From NCBI GenBank assembly GCA_025403435.1, contig CM046353.1, forward strand, positions 17,571,875-17,635,874: 64,000 nucleotides of DNA, in the 5' to 3' direction. Shown one piece after another: positions 32,944-45,600 of the stretch. The translations under genes were made by a program, and so were the position numbers. Under the pieces are notes generated by a model. It was not told the origin of the DNA. It ran no database searches and saw nothing but the letters and a program-made list of their open reading frames with translations. Numbering within the stretch: the first letter of the stretch is position 1; each line of letters begins with the position of its first letter. This DNA is from Artocarpus heterophyllus. Taxonomy: Eukaryota; Streptophyta; Magnoliopsida; Rosales; Moraceae.

Positions 32944-35076
32944 TGAGTTCGAGGAATATTTCCTACTACCAAATAGCAAATAGCAATAGGTTCTATGGTT
33001 TCAATTCAAACTCTATCATGGTTTTTCAAATCGATGACAAACATGGACATGCTACAAAGTAATGTTGGACTCTCAAAGCCAAGCTCTTCCATAGGCTTGT
33101 GGTCAACATGCATTCATTAAACATGGTGGTGTAAATTGGCTTGTTGACACCAATTATGTTATTTTGCTTTATGTGGTAGGGATGTCACAGTGCATAATCT
33201 TGACTATCGGGTTTGGTTAAATAAAAATGAAAAAAGTGTACAAAGCTGAAAAATTTTATAAAAATTTGAGGGGCCAAACTATTGCAACTCTACTATTCAG
33301 TATGAAAACACAACCTACCAAAAAATTCTTGTAAAAATAAATTAAAAAAAATGGCAAATCAAACTAACAAGCATGGAAAACAAGAACGTGGTTGCAACCA
33401 CATCCTAATAAATCCATAATCTAACTCGCCAAAAGTAACGAGTTTAAACACTCTCCTCCTAAATTTAAAAGAAAAAAGTAATATTTTATAACAAAAACTA
33501 AGTTATATGCAAGCAAAACAGTTAAGAAAAATGTAGAATCAATGTTTAAGTAACTAACTAAAGTTAAGTAAGAAAAAAAGTTAGTATTTAACGATTATGT
33601 GTTTATGTCGGGTACATAACACATAGCCCTCAATGTTGGCACTTCCGGATAAGCAATGAGAAGGCAAAGGTAAAAGGACGAATGTTATTTTATATGTTAA
33701 AGTACTTCCAAAAGTTGACAGTACTTATCGTCCATCAGCGGTATCAAGTTAATAATGATCAAACGTGGTCAATGATGGTTAACAGTTACCCAATTACTGA
33801 AAACCAATATGGTGAGCTTATGCTATGTTATGATGTTTTTTGCGCCTAATGAAATTCTCCGTATGAGTGAATCTCACTGCATTAGAAGTTGTTCGGTATT
33901 GTCTGTGCAAAGAACGAGGAAAACCAGAGCAAGATAACCAAATAACGGAGGCCCGAAAGTGATTTTCGATGTTCTATGGAGCAGAGTGCCTAAGAGCAAC
34001 TAGACGTCAGACGACTAATTATGCAATCTTTTCGAGCTTACGCATTCCATAGCTAAGCTAAGACATACTAACAAGCTCGCAACTGCCTAGGTGGTAATCA
34101 CGATCAAGATGATGATGTCAAATTTGTCAGCAAAAGCCTCACAAATTGGAGGATGGAAGCTAGAGATTAATAAGTTATGAGAGAATATCTAAAAAATGTA
34201 ATTCTAGAATGGATATAGGATTGAAAAATCATAGATTTTGTAGTCAGATGACCTAGATATTCTGAGAGCATGATGCGATATGGATGAAAATGAACCTATT
34301 TTCAAGAATAGCATTCATTGGTAGAATGCCAAACTCTTAGACGAATGGAAACTGTGCTCAAACACTAAAAGATTAGAGTTACACAGCAGAAGCGTAGTGT
34401 TACAATTCAAAAGAATAAGAAATGATGAAGACTTTTGATCAATGCAAGAAAGTATGTTATGAATGGGAAAGATGGTAGGAAATAAGAGCATTATCCTCTT
34501 GGTATATTTGGTTTTTACCATGCAAATGGAACTAGTTTTCACTACAACAATAGCATATTGTTTGAGCTTGTCCAATGCAGGTATGGATCTTGTTCCTAAC
34601 GCTTACAAGCATGTCTCTTACTCTCAATTGCGTCAAGAAAAGACCATATTAGTGCCATCAAAGGAGAGTACTTCTCAAAAACCGATGTGGGAACCATCGA
34701 TTGTTGGCAGTTTAGTCCAAGTTTGAACTCTGAGTCAAAGTCCTTTTTGGTGGTTGTTCTATTAATGGTGTTGTTTTTAGGAGTGTTGTTTTTGGGGAGG
34801 GATTTAGTTTTAGTGTTGTTAGTGATGGTGAGGGTGGTGTCATCAAAGATGGTGGCAATAGTGTCATTTGTTGGGGACCAAAATCAGGAAATCTCGGGGT
34901 TTTAGGTGATTTTAAGTTCTTGGCTTCAGGTAAGCAATACGTTTGTGGAATTGCCTCCGAGTCTAGGGAAGTAGAGTGTTCGGGTGAGGCTAATGAGTTT
35001 GATCCCCTCCGAATGGGACTCATTCGGTTAGCCTATCGGTAGGTTCACAACATTATTGCTACATTTATGAGGATGA
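32944..35076. other. Intergenic; dispersed repeat copy B, no gene recognised
   Basis: 33165-33600 is the diverged partner of 20850-21190. Open frames at 34463-34726, 34687-34905 and 34712-35023 (opposite strand) overlap each other and show no family motif, so I do not call a gene. The 34740-34870 stretch is G/T-rich. Confidence 0.45.
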
Positions 35077-37560
35077 TGTCACAACTCGCCTTGTTATGAG
35101 TCGTGCTAAAACACTTTTTCTTACTTATGTACTTATGAAAAATTCAGAATTACTTTTTTTTTACCAATAGTATAGCACACATACATACTAAAACTCCTTT
35201 TTATAATAATGTATACATAAATAAACTTTCTTTTACATTATATCACATACTTAGCATTTTCAAAAACAGTTTTATCTTACAAAACAGTACTCTATCTCCA
35301 TAGACAACAAGTTCCAAAAATAACTTATTATACATTGCAAAATGGAAGTAAAACCGTGGCAGTATCCATACCCATATCTGCACGCTGCTCATATTCCACC
35401 ACCTGCTCAACAATACAATCACACTGACCTTTTTTTGTAGGAGTTCCTACAGCATGAAATAACCTAATAAGCTTGAGTTCAGTAAGTCCAAACTTAGCTA
35501 CAATGCATCATATGCTAGTATGCATGATCCATTTCCGCTTTCTTATGAACGTTCGTTATTCTTGTCATCTCTTATCTTTAACTAGGGCCCAAATGCTCGT
35601 ACTATATGCGCACATAGGTCTTTGTAACACCGAGACCATCATTTCACTTTAACCTTTAACTCCCCTCTACATCAGGAGCTGGTACGACACTTCCTTTACT
35701 ATTGGTTATCTATTTATTGGTCCAGTTGTTTAGGTTATCATACCATGCGTGTCGATATACTTACATTCTAAGTGCAACACATATACACTATTTCAGTTGT
35801 GTAACATACACAAGTATATTAGCATAGGAATACTAAGTGCAATACATATACACCATTTCAGTTGTGTAACATATACAAGTATATTTGCATAGGAATACTA
35901 AGTGCTATACACCTACACCTAAACCTACTATTTCATACTGTAGGTGGTTTGAAACTTGCTTGTATATGTTGTTGTATAAACCGACCTCAGTTCTCTTTTT
36001 CTTAATCTTCTAGTGTCCTGTTTGGCCAATTACAACGTTATTAGCCAAAATTTCACTATTTTATCTACACGTCAATACAAAATATTCATTAATTAACAAA
36101 TCGGGTTGCTCAGCAGTCTACAACCCTGATAGCCACAGATTTTCTTTGTCTTATCTTACTTTACCCTATCGTCTCTAACGAAGGGCAAAAATCTTATTAA
36201 TAACCTCTTTTTCCTATTTTGCACTTTTCAGATCTATTCGGGACACTTTGTGAAAAAATAACATTTTTGCCCTCGATAGGCCTTTTAAATTTCTCAAACT
36301 CAATTTTGCTATTTTAACAAAAATTACAGCTTATTAACTTTGAAGCAATAACCCAAGGTGTCGGGTTTCTTTATTTTGCATTAATGCCCCAGTTTAATAA
36401 AACTTTGCAATTTTGTCCATTATTTGAAGATTTTGACAATTTTGCCCTCAAGACTAAAAATAATCTCTTTAAAAGAAAATTTTCTATTTTTTATAAGGAT
36501 CAAATTTGCTCAAAATACCATACCTAAAATCCTTTTGCAAAATGACGTTTTTTCCCTCTAAATTTTTTTTTTTCAATTTTAACAAATTTTGTAAAATCCA
36601 TATCTCATAAACGAATGCGATTTTCGACAAACCGTTTGCACTTGTAACAATTTCGTCGAGATATACAACATTCATGTTTTGACTTTTTCAAAATTTTCAC
36701 TATAGAGTGGAGTTTTTAGCCTTTTTTTTCAAATTTGCAGAGAATAAGAGTTTTTTTGCAATTTAGTCACCAAGGTAATTTTTGTAAAAATTTGCTTTAA
36801 ATAACATTTCAGCCATGTTTATACTAATTCAAAACCTTCTCAACAATTTTCATGCCAATTCACAATGCTTTTTAAAACTAACCCCAAAATTTACAAAACT
36901 AACCCTATTTACATCAGACAACAGTTTTACAAAAATTTGCTTTAGCACATGACACCCACTATTTTTACGTAGTTTTCAATACTTTTTTATTGAATAATCT
37001 TGTTTGAGTATGGCAATTTCCATTCTTCTTAAAATAAAAACATAAACTTACAAGTCTTCATTCAAATCCAAACCCATGTTAAACCTAAAGCATATAACCT
37101 CTAGACATTTCATTCATCATTATCATACACTTGAAAATCATATAAACATACTATAATCTGATCTAAATAATCACATACCTTACTTGAAAATCAAAACAAC
37201 AACCATAAAGTCAAGATTAAGGACTAGGCTTTTACCAAGGAGAAAGTGGTGAGCTATACACCTTCCACACTTTTGATTGTCAATCACCTAGGCAAGATTC
37301 ATGACAAGAAAAATTATTATCAAATCCCCCCCTCAAATCCAAGGATACCTTAGGGAAACTTAGAAAAAGTTTAAATCTTACATTGAAAATCAAGAAAATC
37401 TTGAGTTTAAAGCTTGATCCTACTTGAAATTTGCTTGAAAGTGGTTTTGGGAGAAATATGCTTTGAACAAAATTTTGAGAGGGTGATTACTAGGGCTGCC
37501 AAATTTAGTGGGGAGGAAATGAAGAAAAAAAAAAAAAAGCTCACTTAAGTCTTTAATTTG
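35077..37560 (-). mobile_element. Possible LTR-like sequence with a 65-bp tandem repeat
   Basis: Non-coding and AT-rich. It begins TGTCACAACTCGCC, a form seen at LTR edges, and carries on the minus strand an ACTTACTGAACTCAAGC segment like those in gypsy LTRs. No partner LTR, clear end or target duplication was found. It contains the tandem repeat 35768-35905. Confidence 0.25.
35768..35905. repeat. 65-bp tandem repeat, two copies plus a partial
   Basis: CTAAGTGCAACACATATACA starts at 35768, recurs at 35833 with a few changes and begins again at 35898, giving a constant 65-bp period. Confidence 0.85.
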
Positions 37561-38224
37561 AACTTTATCTCACATTTTTTTCTAAAATGGGTGAGTCACC
37601 CATTATGTCATAATTATGGGTATTAGTGGCTAATTGTGATTGGGTCACCTTTCATGGTATGGTGGCTCAATAAGAACCCATTGGGTGTCTACTTGGTGGG
37701 ACCTACCACTTTACATAGTGTAATTTTTTACCACATAGTATTTTTTTATACTGTTGAGGTAAAACCATTGAAAAACATATTCTTGTATTGTATTAGATAT
37801 CCTTCATATTCTTTAGTTAACTTTTGGAACCCAAACACAACATTTTCTGTATTTGTGTTTTTACCTTAGTAGTGTACTTACACCGCGTCGTATCCTTTTT
37901 GAGCTGGTCTAGGGTTTTGTCATCTTTCCTAACCTATCTATGCCTTTATCATCTATTAATTTATATCACAATTTTATAATTAATTGTGATATAAAATTCG
38001 TTTCATGGATATTATTTACAAATTCTTGGACATTTAAGCTCATAAAATTTGTATTTGATAATATCTAACATCGTATTAAATTTACAATGAAACTTTCTGT
38101 TAACATTATTCATTATATAGTATCGTAATAATATTTTAAAAAAACAATTTTAAAAAATAATTTATTAATTAAATTTAATTAAATATTAAATTTTGTTAAT
38201 GCATTTGTCTTAGTCATTACACAT
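37561..38224. other. Intergenic, no gene recognised
   Basis: AT-rich. The 77-codon frame at 37636-37869 has no recognisable motif. No promoter for the downstream receptor kinase remnant is evident. Confidence 0.5.
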
Positions 38225-39656
38225 TATCACAATGCCGAATGCTGGGATGCATCGATTCCTCGTCGGTTCCAAAGGCTTCGGGGTTTATGGCAATTGCTTC
38301 CTCGGATCTCACCACTTGCGGGTTAGGGAGGTTGACTTGGTGCTTGATTGCTGGGGCGTTCACTGGCAGTCCTCCCCAGATTACAGCCCGCCTTTGCAGC
38401 TGTGTAGCCTGGGTGTTTGTTTGCCAGACTCGTGCGCTGCGGGGAAGTTTGCATTCAATGCTAGTGCCTTGAATGAGCACGGTTTGAACTGTTTATGCTC
38501 TAAAGAGGATCTCAAGATTTGCTTGCCTCGTGGGACAAGTTTTTCTGAAGGCTACTTTCCGTCAAGGGTTCAAATTCCGATAGAGTTTGCACTGCTTGTT
38601 CACTTTGCCAAAACAGTTCTTGTTGGGATATCTGTAAGATTTCCTTATCGTCTTCGTCATCCGTGGTCCGAGTGCATGAAAGACAAGAATTCATAACGAA
38701 ATTAATAATCATCATTAGGTCTTTAGTTTCAGGCTCGTTACTACTTTTGATCCTTTGGTTTCTCTTTACTAGGATATTTGGAACAAAGAGTGAAGAAAAG
38801 GGTAGAATTTGGTGCAACTTTTGCTCTGGGAAGCAGGTGGTTGAGGCCGACCCTGAAATAAATTCGCAGCCATCACTCTCAGTAACGTCATGTGTTGGAT
38901 CAACCCAAGTATTCCGACTCTCGGAACTGAAAGACGCCACACACGGATTCAAGGAATACAATGAGCTAGGAAGGGGAAACTTTGGGTTTGTCTACAAAGC
39001 CGTTCTGTCCGATGGAAGTCAAGAAGCCGTCAAGAGGGCCAATGCCGCCACCATAATTCACACCAACATCAAGGAATTCGAGGCAGAACTCGAAATTCTC
39101 TGCCAAATGAGGCACACCAACATTGTCAACTTGTTAGGCTATTGTGCCGAAATGGGAGAGAGGTTGTTGGTTCATGAATACATGCCGCACGGAAGGCTTC
39201 ACGATCATCTCCACTGCAAGTTTTTGCCTCTGGATTGGAACCTGAGGTTGAAGATTTCATTGAATTCCCCATCAGTCATCGAGATGTGAAGACCTTAAAT
39301 ATCCTTCTGGACTCCAAATGGGGGGCGAGGATTTCAGGTTTTGGCATGTTGAGTGCCCTCGAAAAGGCTTTGAAAGGAGATATGGAAAGTGATGTTTACG
39401 ACTTTGGAATAGTCCTTCTCGAGATTCTAAGTGGAAGGAAAGCTTACGACCGGGATTGCAACACTCCGGGAATTGTTGATTGGGCACTACCAGTGATAAG
39501 AAGAGGCATGTGGCTCTACCAAGAAATGTGGAGCCATTGCTTAAACTTGCAGGCATAGCGGAGCTCGCTCTGAGGGAGAATCCCCACGAGCGGCTGAGTA
39601 TGTCCGAGATTGTGTGCTTATTGGATCAGAATGTGAAGGGTGGAGTGACAAGGTAA
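38225..39656 (+). pseudogene. CRINKLY4-related receptor-like kinase (CCR4/CCR3 type) pseudogene
   Basis: An intronless remnant. The 5' end is truncated: it lacks a signal peptide and most of the extracellular repeat domain. It begins within a Cys-rich ectodomain (LCSLGVCLPDSC, GKFAFNASALNEHGLNCLCS, KEDLKICLPRG). A frame change before 38663 leads to the membrane helix (SLLLLILWFLF) and the kinase N-lobe: FRLSELKDATHGF, LGRGNFGFVYKA (P-loop), EAVKRANAA (Lys), HTNIVNLLGYCAEMGERLLV and HEYMPHGRLHDHL. After LDWNLRLKIS about 30 residues are missing, and the frame changes to HRDVKTLNILLDSKWGARIS followed by GFG where DFG is expected. The activation loop is largely deleted (LKGDMESDVYDFG follows). 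A last frame change gives ELALRENPHERLSMSEIVCL and the stop at 39654-39656. With the Asp of DFG lost and several deletions it cannot encode an active kinase. Confidence 0.88.
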
Positions 39657-41082
39657 ACCACACCAGGAAGAATTTGTTGGGAGACTGTTACTTCAGCAAT
39701 GTAATTTACATATCTGACAAACTTTGCTTTTGTATGTTTCATTCTTTTTTTGAATCCTTCATTGGTCTCTCACTTGACAAAGTTGGAGGAGATTTAGAGC
39801 AGTTGTTTTGTCCAAATGATTTTCTTTTGGTCGTCCTTTTTTTATTTTTTATTTTTTTAACTGCATCAATTTTGGCAGCCATGCTATCTTGTAATGGCAA
39901 ATGCTTGCCAAGCAAAAGGCAAAAAGTACATCTTCTTTGTGCAGTGGTAATTGTGTCCCCTTTGGCAGTCAAGTCAGGTTTTTATTTTTATTTTTATTTT
40001 TTTATATGCAACTTATGAAATTGTCTTTCCTCATTGCTTATAAATCTTCAGCATCCAGTTTGAAGAATTGATTACTTAAAAGTAGTATTTACTAAGGTAA
40101 TAGGGTGTAGACAGTTTAAACTAACTCTTTTCTCAAGTAAATAAATTAAACTTTAAGATGCTCCTTTACTTCAAAATTAAACTTTAGCACTTATTTAAAA
40201 AAGTTAAGAAAAAATCTAAAAAAATTTTGTTTACTGTAATTTCCGAGTTTGGTTTACAGGGAATTGTTATTTAGCATCTCTTGGGCCATAAGGATACAAA
40301 TATTGGACCAATTATGAAGGCCCATATCTGATTTGCTTTAGAGTTTTACTGAGTTTACCTTTTTGTCCTCCTAGGCCTACGAAAGTTAAATAATGGGACA
40401 ATAGAGAGCAAAAAAACAAAGGTTTTTGCACTTGAGGTTGAATCAAAGGTTTGGGTTCAAATCCTTTTCATACTTTTTCATATTGTATTTTCTTTCCAAA
40501 AAAATTAAATTTATTTGAATTTTTAATTAAACTCGTGAACCAAACCAGCTATAAAACATTAACTATACCAATATTTTTGAGATATTATTCACTAGTGAAT
40601 TATATTACAACATGTTCCCTTAATAAGGTTTTATGTGTCACTTAATTTTCAATATTTTGTTAATCTAATGAATTTAAATATTAATAAGCTTTTTTAAGGC
40701 AAAAATAATGAAGTTAATTATAATTTATGCAAAATTAATTCATTTTTGCTACATAAACTCTATTTATTTTATCAATTTAGTGACCTTTTTCATTAGAAGA
40801 CAAGGGGGCATTTGTTTCATTGTTTCATGGGTTTCAAACTCAAATTCTCACGTGAGTAGGCTTTTGAAACAAAAAGTTATAGATCTATTTTAAACCATAA
40901 TTTGATAGTTTGAACTTAAAATTTCCCCCCAAATCTAAAAATAACTTCCTTTTATTTCCAAAATTTTGAACTTAGTTTTCAAACCACGCTTTTCAAACCA
41001 GAAAAATTTAAATCACTATGTTTCAAAGCCAGATACCAACCTAACAAGTTCGAGTTTGGGAATTCAAAGAGTATTTGGAAAC
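39657..41082. other. Intergenic; possible foldback element at about 40800-41040
   Basis: No gene is recognised. GGGGGCATTTGTTTCATTG near 40803 and its loose inverted counterpart ending near 41045 could be a MITE, but the match is weak. Frames at 39614-40018 show no motif. Confidence 0.4.
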
Positions 41083-41085
41083 TAA

Positions 41086-41254
41086 TGGGGTGTTTGATAG
41101 GTTGTGGTCTAAACTACTTTCTTAGTTATGAACAATGTAAAGCTCACACATGCTACAATAACAATAAAAAAAATCACTACAGTGTAAAACTCTCACATAT
41201 TATAGTAAAAATAATTCTAACCAATGGTTCAACCACCCTGTCAAAAACACCCTA
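41086..41254. mobile_element. Tourist-like MITE, copy 3
   Basis: 169 bp with good inverted ends: TGGGGTGTTTGATAGGTTG at the left, and at the right the inverse of TAGGGTGTTTTTGACAGGGT. Both sides carry a TAA target duplication (41083-41085 and 41255-41257). Facing internal motifs GTAAAGCTCACACATGCTAC and GTAAAACTCTCACATATTAT are shared with the other copies. Confidence 0.75.
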
Positions 41255-41304
41255 TAATAAGTTAAAACTTGAAGTTAAAAAAAAAGGGTGCATTTGGAGA
41301 GTTA

Positions 41305-41465
41305 TAGGATGTTTGGTATTGTTTGTTTCAACCAAAACTTTTGGTTGTTAGAGTGTAAAGCTCTCACATGCTACAGTATTAAAAAAATATAAGCTACAAT
41401 ATAAAGCTCTCACATGCTATAGTATTTTTAATCAAAATTGATTCAAACTAATGCTCCTAAACACA
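41305..41465. mobile_element. Tourist-like MITE, copy 4
   Basis: 161 bp, TAGGATGTTTGGTATTG..CTCCTAAACACA, with an exact TTA target duplication (41302-41304 and 41466-41468). It contains GTAAAGCTCTCACATGCTAC twice, and lies 51 bp from copy 3. Confidence 0.75.
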
Positions 41466-41537
41466 TTATTAATTGTTCAAATTCTTAAAATGAGATCCAA
41501 AACGTAGTACAAATAACAACAACAACACCACAACTAT

Positions 41538-41589
41538 AATAATAATAATAATAATAATAATATAATAATAATAATAATAATAATAATAA
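41538..41589. repeat. (AAT)n microsatellite
   Basis: About 17 AAT units with one interruption near the middle. Confidence 0.9.
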
Positions 41590-41828
41590 ATTGTGGGCCA
41601 AACAATTCTCACACAAGGTGTTTGTATGTGAAGCCCAAAGTGAGACCCACGAGGGACATGACCAAAGTAACACGAGAACACCACTAGTGGTAATGGCATT
41701 GTTGCAAAATTATGAATCGAGTTATCAACATATGATTGGCTGCTATTTGAGACTATTTGGAACTAATTTTAATATTCTAAAGACCACATGCTTCATCTAT
41801 TGCCAAATGACTAGATGCAAGATTGTAC

Positions 41829-42294
41829 TGTTTGAACAAAATATTGTGATGAAAACTATCATGACCAAGGATTATTCATGTCAAATCACCAAGAATATTG
41901 ATAAGATGCAGAAGCTAACCTGAATCCATAGATTGAATGTGATTCTTGAGTCTATAGGTTGAGGATCTTTCAAGTCTGGTACGTAAGTCCTCCATCAAAG
42001 TTTGCCTTTATAATTTTTCTATAGATGCGGAATAGAAAAATAACATACGTACTGACTTGAGGACTACAACGCCTTTATATAACTGCTAAACCCTAACAGT
42101 TATCCTTAATTACTAATTTAGCCCATCTAAAATCAGTAATTATATTTTGGTCTCTACACATAAGAGGTCTACACTTAATGATGCATTAAAAGCCCAAAAC
42201 CCAAATTGATCACTTTTAATTAGGCAACTCTATTGATAGCCTTTAATAAACATTTATTTAACATATTAGCCTATATATTGGATTAATTCCAACA
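41829..42294 (-). repeat. 3' LTR of the Copia at 41829-48899
   Basis: 466 bp, matching 48433-48899 with many substitutions. Confidence 0.88.
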
Positions 42295-42686
42295 ATCTCC
42301 CACTTGGGCTATATATGAAACTTTGTAAATGTGAGTTATATCTTATGAGCTCATGAATTTGCTATCATAACCTTATGCATCTCAACAATCTTGTCCATCA
42401 ACCATATCAGTATAGGATCAAAGCGACATTCGTTACATATATCGTAACTAGACCCATCAAGCATGGATATGTAGCATGAAAATTTCATGCAATGTGATCT
42501 TAATATGTCTATTTCCAACTGGTCCACTTGAAAACCTTAGTGAGATCAAACCATACCAAAATCAAAGTGTGAATAAACCAAAAACTTTATTTTTGTAGAA
42601 AATAATCTCAAAATATCTATACACTGAAATAATTGAAAATATGTCTATATCGTAAAAGCATTTAAAATTACAAACTCCTAATAAAA

Positions 42687-45600
42687 CTAAATATCCTGAA
42701 ATGATATGATACCTATGTGAGCAGTGTGCTCATGAAACATTTTGGGTAGCAATCCCTTAGTAAGCGAATCCGCAATCATGGAGTTTGTACCAATGTGTTC
42801 CATAGACAACTGTCCACTTTGAACTATTACTTTCACAACCAAAAACTTGAGGTCTATATGCTTTGACTTTGCCGAGCTCTTGTTGTTGTTGGAATATAAA
42901 ACTGCTAACTTCTTATCACAAAATAACTTGAGTGATCTTTGAATACTGTCCACTATGTGCAGCCCCATGACAAAATTTCGTAGCCATATTCCATGATTGG
43001 ACGCCTCACAACACGCTATGAATTCTGCTGCCATGGTAAAAGATACTATAAGAGACTGTTTAGCACTCTTCCAAGAGACAACACCTCCAGCCAGAAGGTA
43101 GACATAGCCTGGCGTAGATTTCATGCTATCTTAGCATCCAACATAATCAGAGTTAGTATACCCAATGATCTGAAGCTGTTCCAACCTTCGATATGTGAGC
43201 ATGTAATCCTTTATTTTCTGTAAATAGCTCAAGACTCGTTTGACTGCTATCTAGTGATCCTTTCTAGGATCGCTTAAGTATTTGCCTAACATCCCTATAA
43301 TGTATGCAATATCTAGACGTATACAAACTTGAGTATATATTAGACTCCCTACTGTTGACGCATAAGGAATCTTCTACATATCTTAAGCCTCAAAATCATT
43401 CTTGAGGCACATATTGAGACTAAAGTTGTCTCCTTTAGCCACAAGGGTATCACCTGGTTTACAATCCTCAATGTCATATCTCTTGAGAACCTTTTCAATA
43501 TAGCCCTCTTGTGATAAACAAATAATACCCCGAGAGCAATCCTAGTGTATCTATATACCCAACACAAAAGAGGCATCACCAAGATCCTTTATCTTAAATT
43601 TTTTTGATAGAAATCTCTTGGTTTCATGCAATAAGCCTATGTCGTTGCTTGCAAGCAAAATGTTATCGACATATAAAACCAAGAAAATATACTTACTTTT
43701 ACTGAACTTGTGGTATATACAATCATTAACTACATTCATCTTAAAACCAAATGAGATGATAACCTGATAAAATTTGTAATACCACTAACGAGAAGCTTGC
43801 TTAAGCCTATAGATGGATTTCTTTAATTTGCAAAACATCTTCTTTGTGTCTCCCGACACAAAGTTTTTCAGTTGCATCATATAGATTGTTTCATCAATGT
43901 CGCCATTGAGAAATGCAGTCTAAATATCCATATGATGAGGCTCAAGATCAAAATGTGCCACTAATGCCATTATAATCTTGAAAGATTCTTTCATAGAAAT
44001 GGAGAAAAAGTTTCTTTATAATCGATGCCTTCTTTTTGTGTAAAGCCTTTAACGACAAAGCAAGCCTTTTACCTCTCCACATCGCCTTTCGAATCCCTTT
44101 CGGTCTTAAATATCCATTTGTAACTAATGGGTTTCGCTCCTTCAGGCAATGGGACAAGATCCCAAATGTCATTGTCCTTTATAGACTTTATCTCCTCATT
44201 TATAGCATCAATCCACTCTTGAGATCTAGAACTTTTCATGGCCTGACGGAAGTTAATCGGATCATCTTCCATCACACCAATGTCATACTCATATTCTTGG
44301 AGAAATACAATGTAATCATCTGGCACTGCACTTTTCCTTTCTGTAGTGGATCTTCTTAACGGCATAGGTTCTTGAGGTGGTAGAGTTTGTTCTTCTGGAA
44401 CAATTTCTAGAATAAGAGGTTTTCTGACATTGTCTTGATTTGGGTCTGCTTCTTGAACAATGTTAAGAATAGAAACTTGATCAATGTTAATAACAACTGT
44501 GGGAATATCAACATATTTCTCTTCAAAGACAAAGTCCCTAACCTTATTTCCCCCCACAAACTCAACATCTTCAAAAAACCGGGCATTTCTCATCTCAAAA
44601 ATTGACTTAGTCATAGGATCTTAAAATTTGTACCCCTAGATCTTTCAGAGTATCCAATAAAAGAACAACTCACCATCCTTGAGTCTAGTTTCTTTTCATT
44701 AGGCCTATAAGGCCTTGCCTCAGCTGGGCATCCCTAAACATGCAGATGCTTTAAACTAGGCTTCTTGTCTGTCCAAAGTTCGTAAGAGGTTTTGGTAGTT
44801 GCTTTAGTTGGAACCCTGTTAAGGATATATGCTATAATCTTAAGCGCTCCTCCCTAGAGTAATTCTGGTAAGGTAGAATGAGAAATCATACTCCTCGCCA
44901 TGTCCTTAAGCGTCCTGTTTCGTTTTTCAGCAACACCATTCATAATGGGCGAACCCGGCAGAGTGTATTGTGGGATGATACCATTTTTCTCTAGGAACTT
45001 AGCAAATGGTCTTGGATGTTGTTCACCTGAACTGTCATATCTACCATAGTACTCACTACCACGGTCAGATCTAACGCTTTTAATCCTTTTGTTGAGTTGG
45101 TTTTCAACTTCTGCCTTTTAATTTTTGAACACATCTAGCGACTGAGACTTTTCATGAAGGAGATATATGTAGCCATATCTAGAATATCGTCTATGAATAA
45201 TATAAAATATTGTTGACCATTCCAAGAAACCATAGGGAATGGCCCATAAATATATGTATGTATAAGTTCTAAGATGTCTAAAGTCCTGTTGGCTTCAAAT
45301 CTCTTTTCATTGGTTTGTTTCCCCTTAATACAATTAACACAAATATCAAAATTTGTAAAGTCTAAGGGGTCAAGAATTTCGTCTGACACAAGTCTCTCTA
45401 TTCTCCTTCTGGAGATATGACCCAATCTCTTATGCCATAACGTAGCTGAATTCTGGTTGGTTAATTTTCTCTATATACCTCGAGTACTTAATTGCAAGGA
45501 TTCATTAAATGAAGCAATTATATCAAGTAAATAACGATTATTCTAACCTGATAAAGAACCGGAACCAACCAATTTTGAACCATAAAACAAACTAAATTTT

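Noticed and set aside
34463..35023. Possible secreted or membrane protein gene
   Set aside because: Overlapping frames on both strands, G/T-rich simple sequence and no family resemblance.
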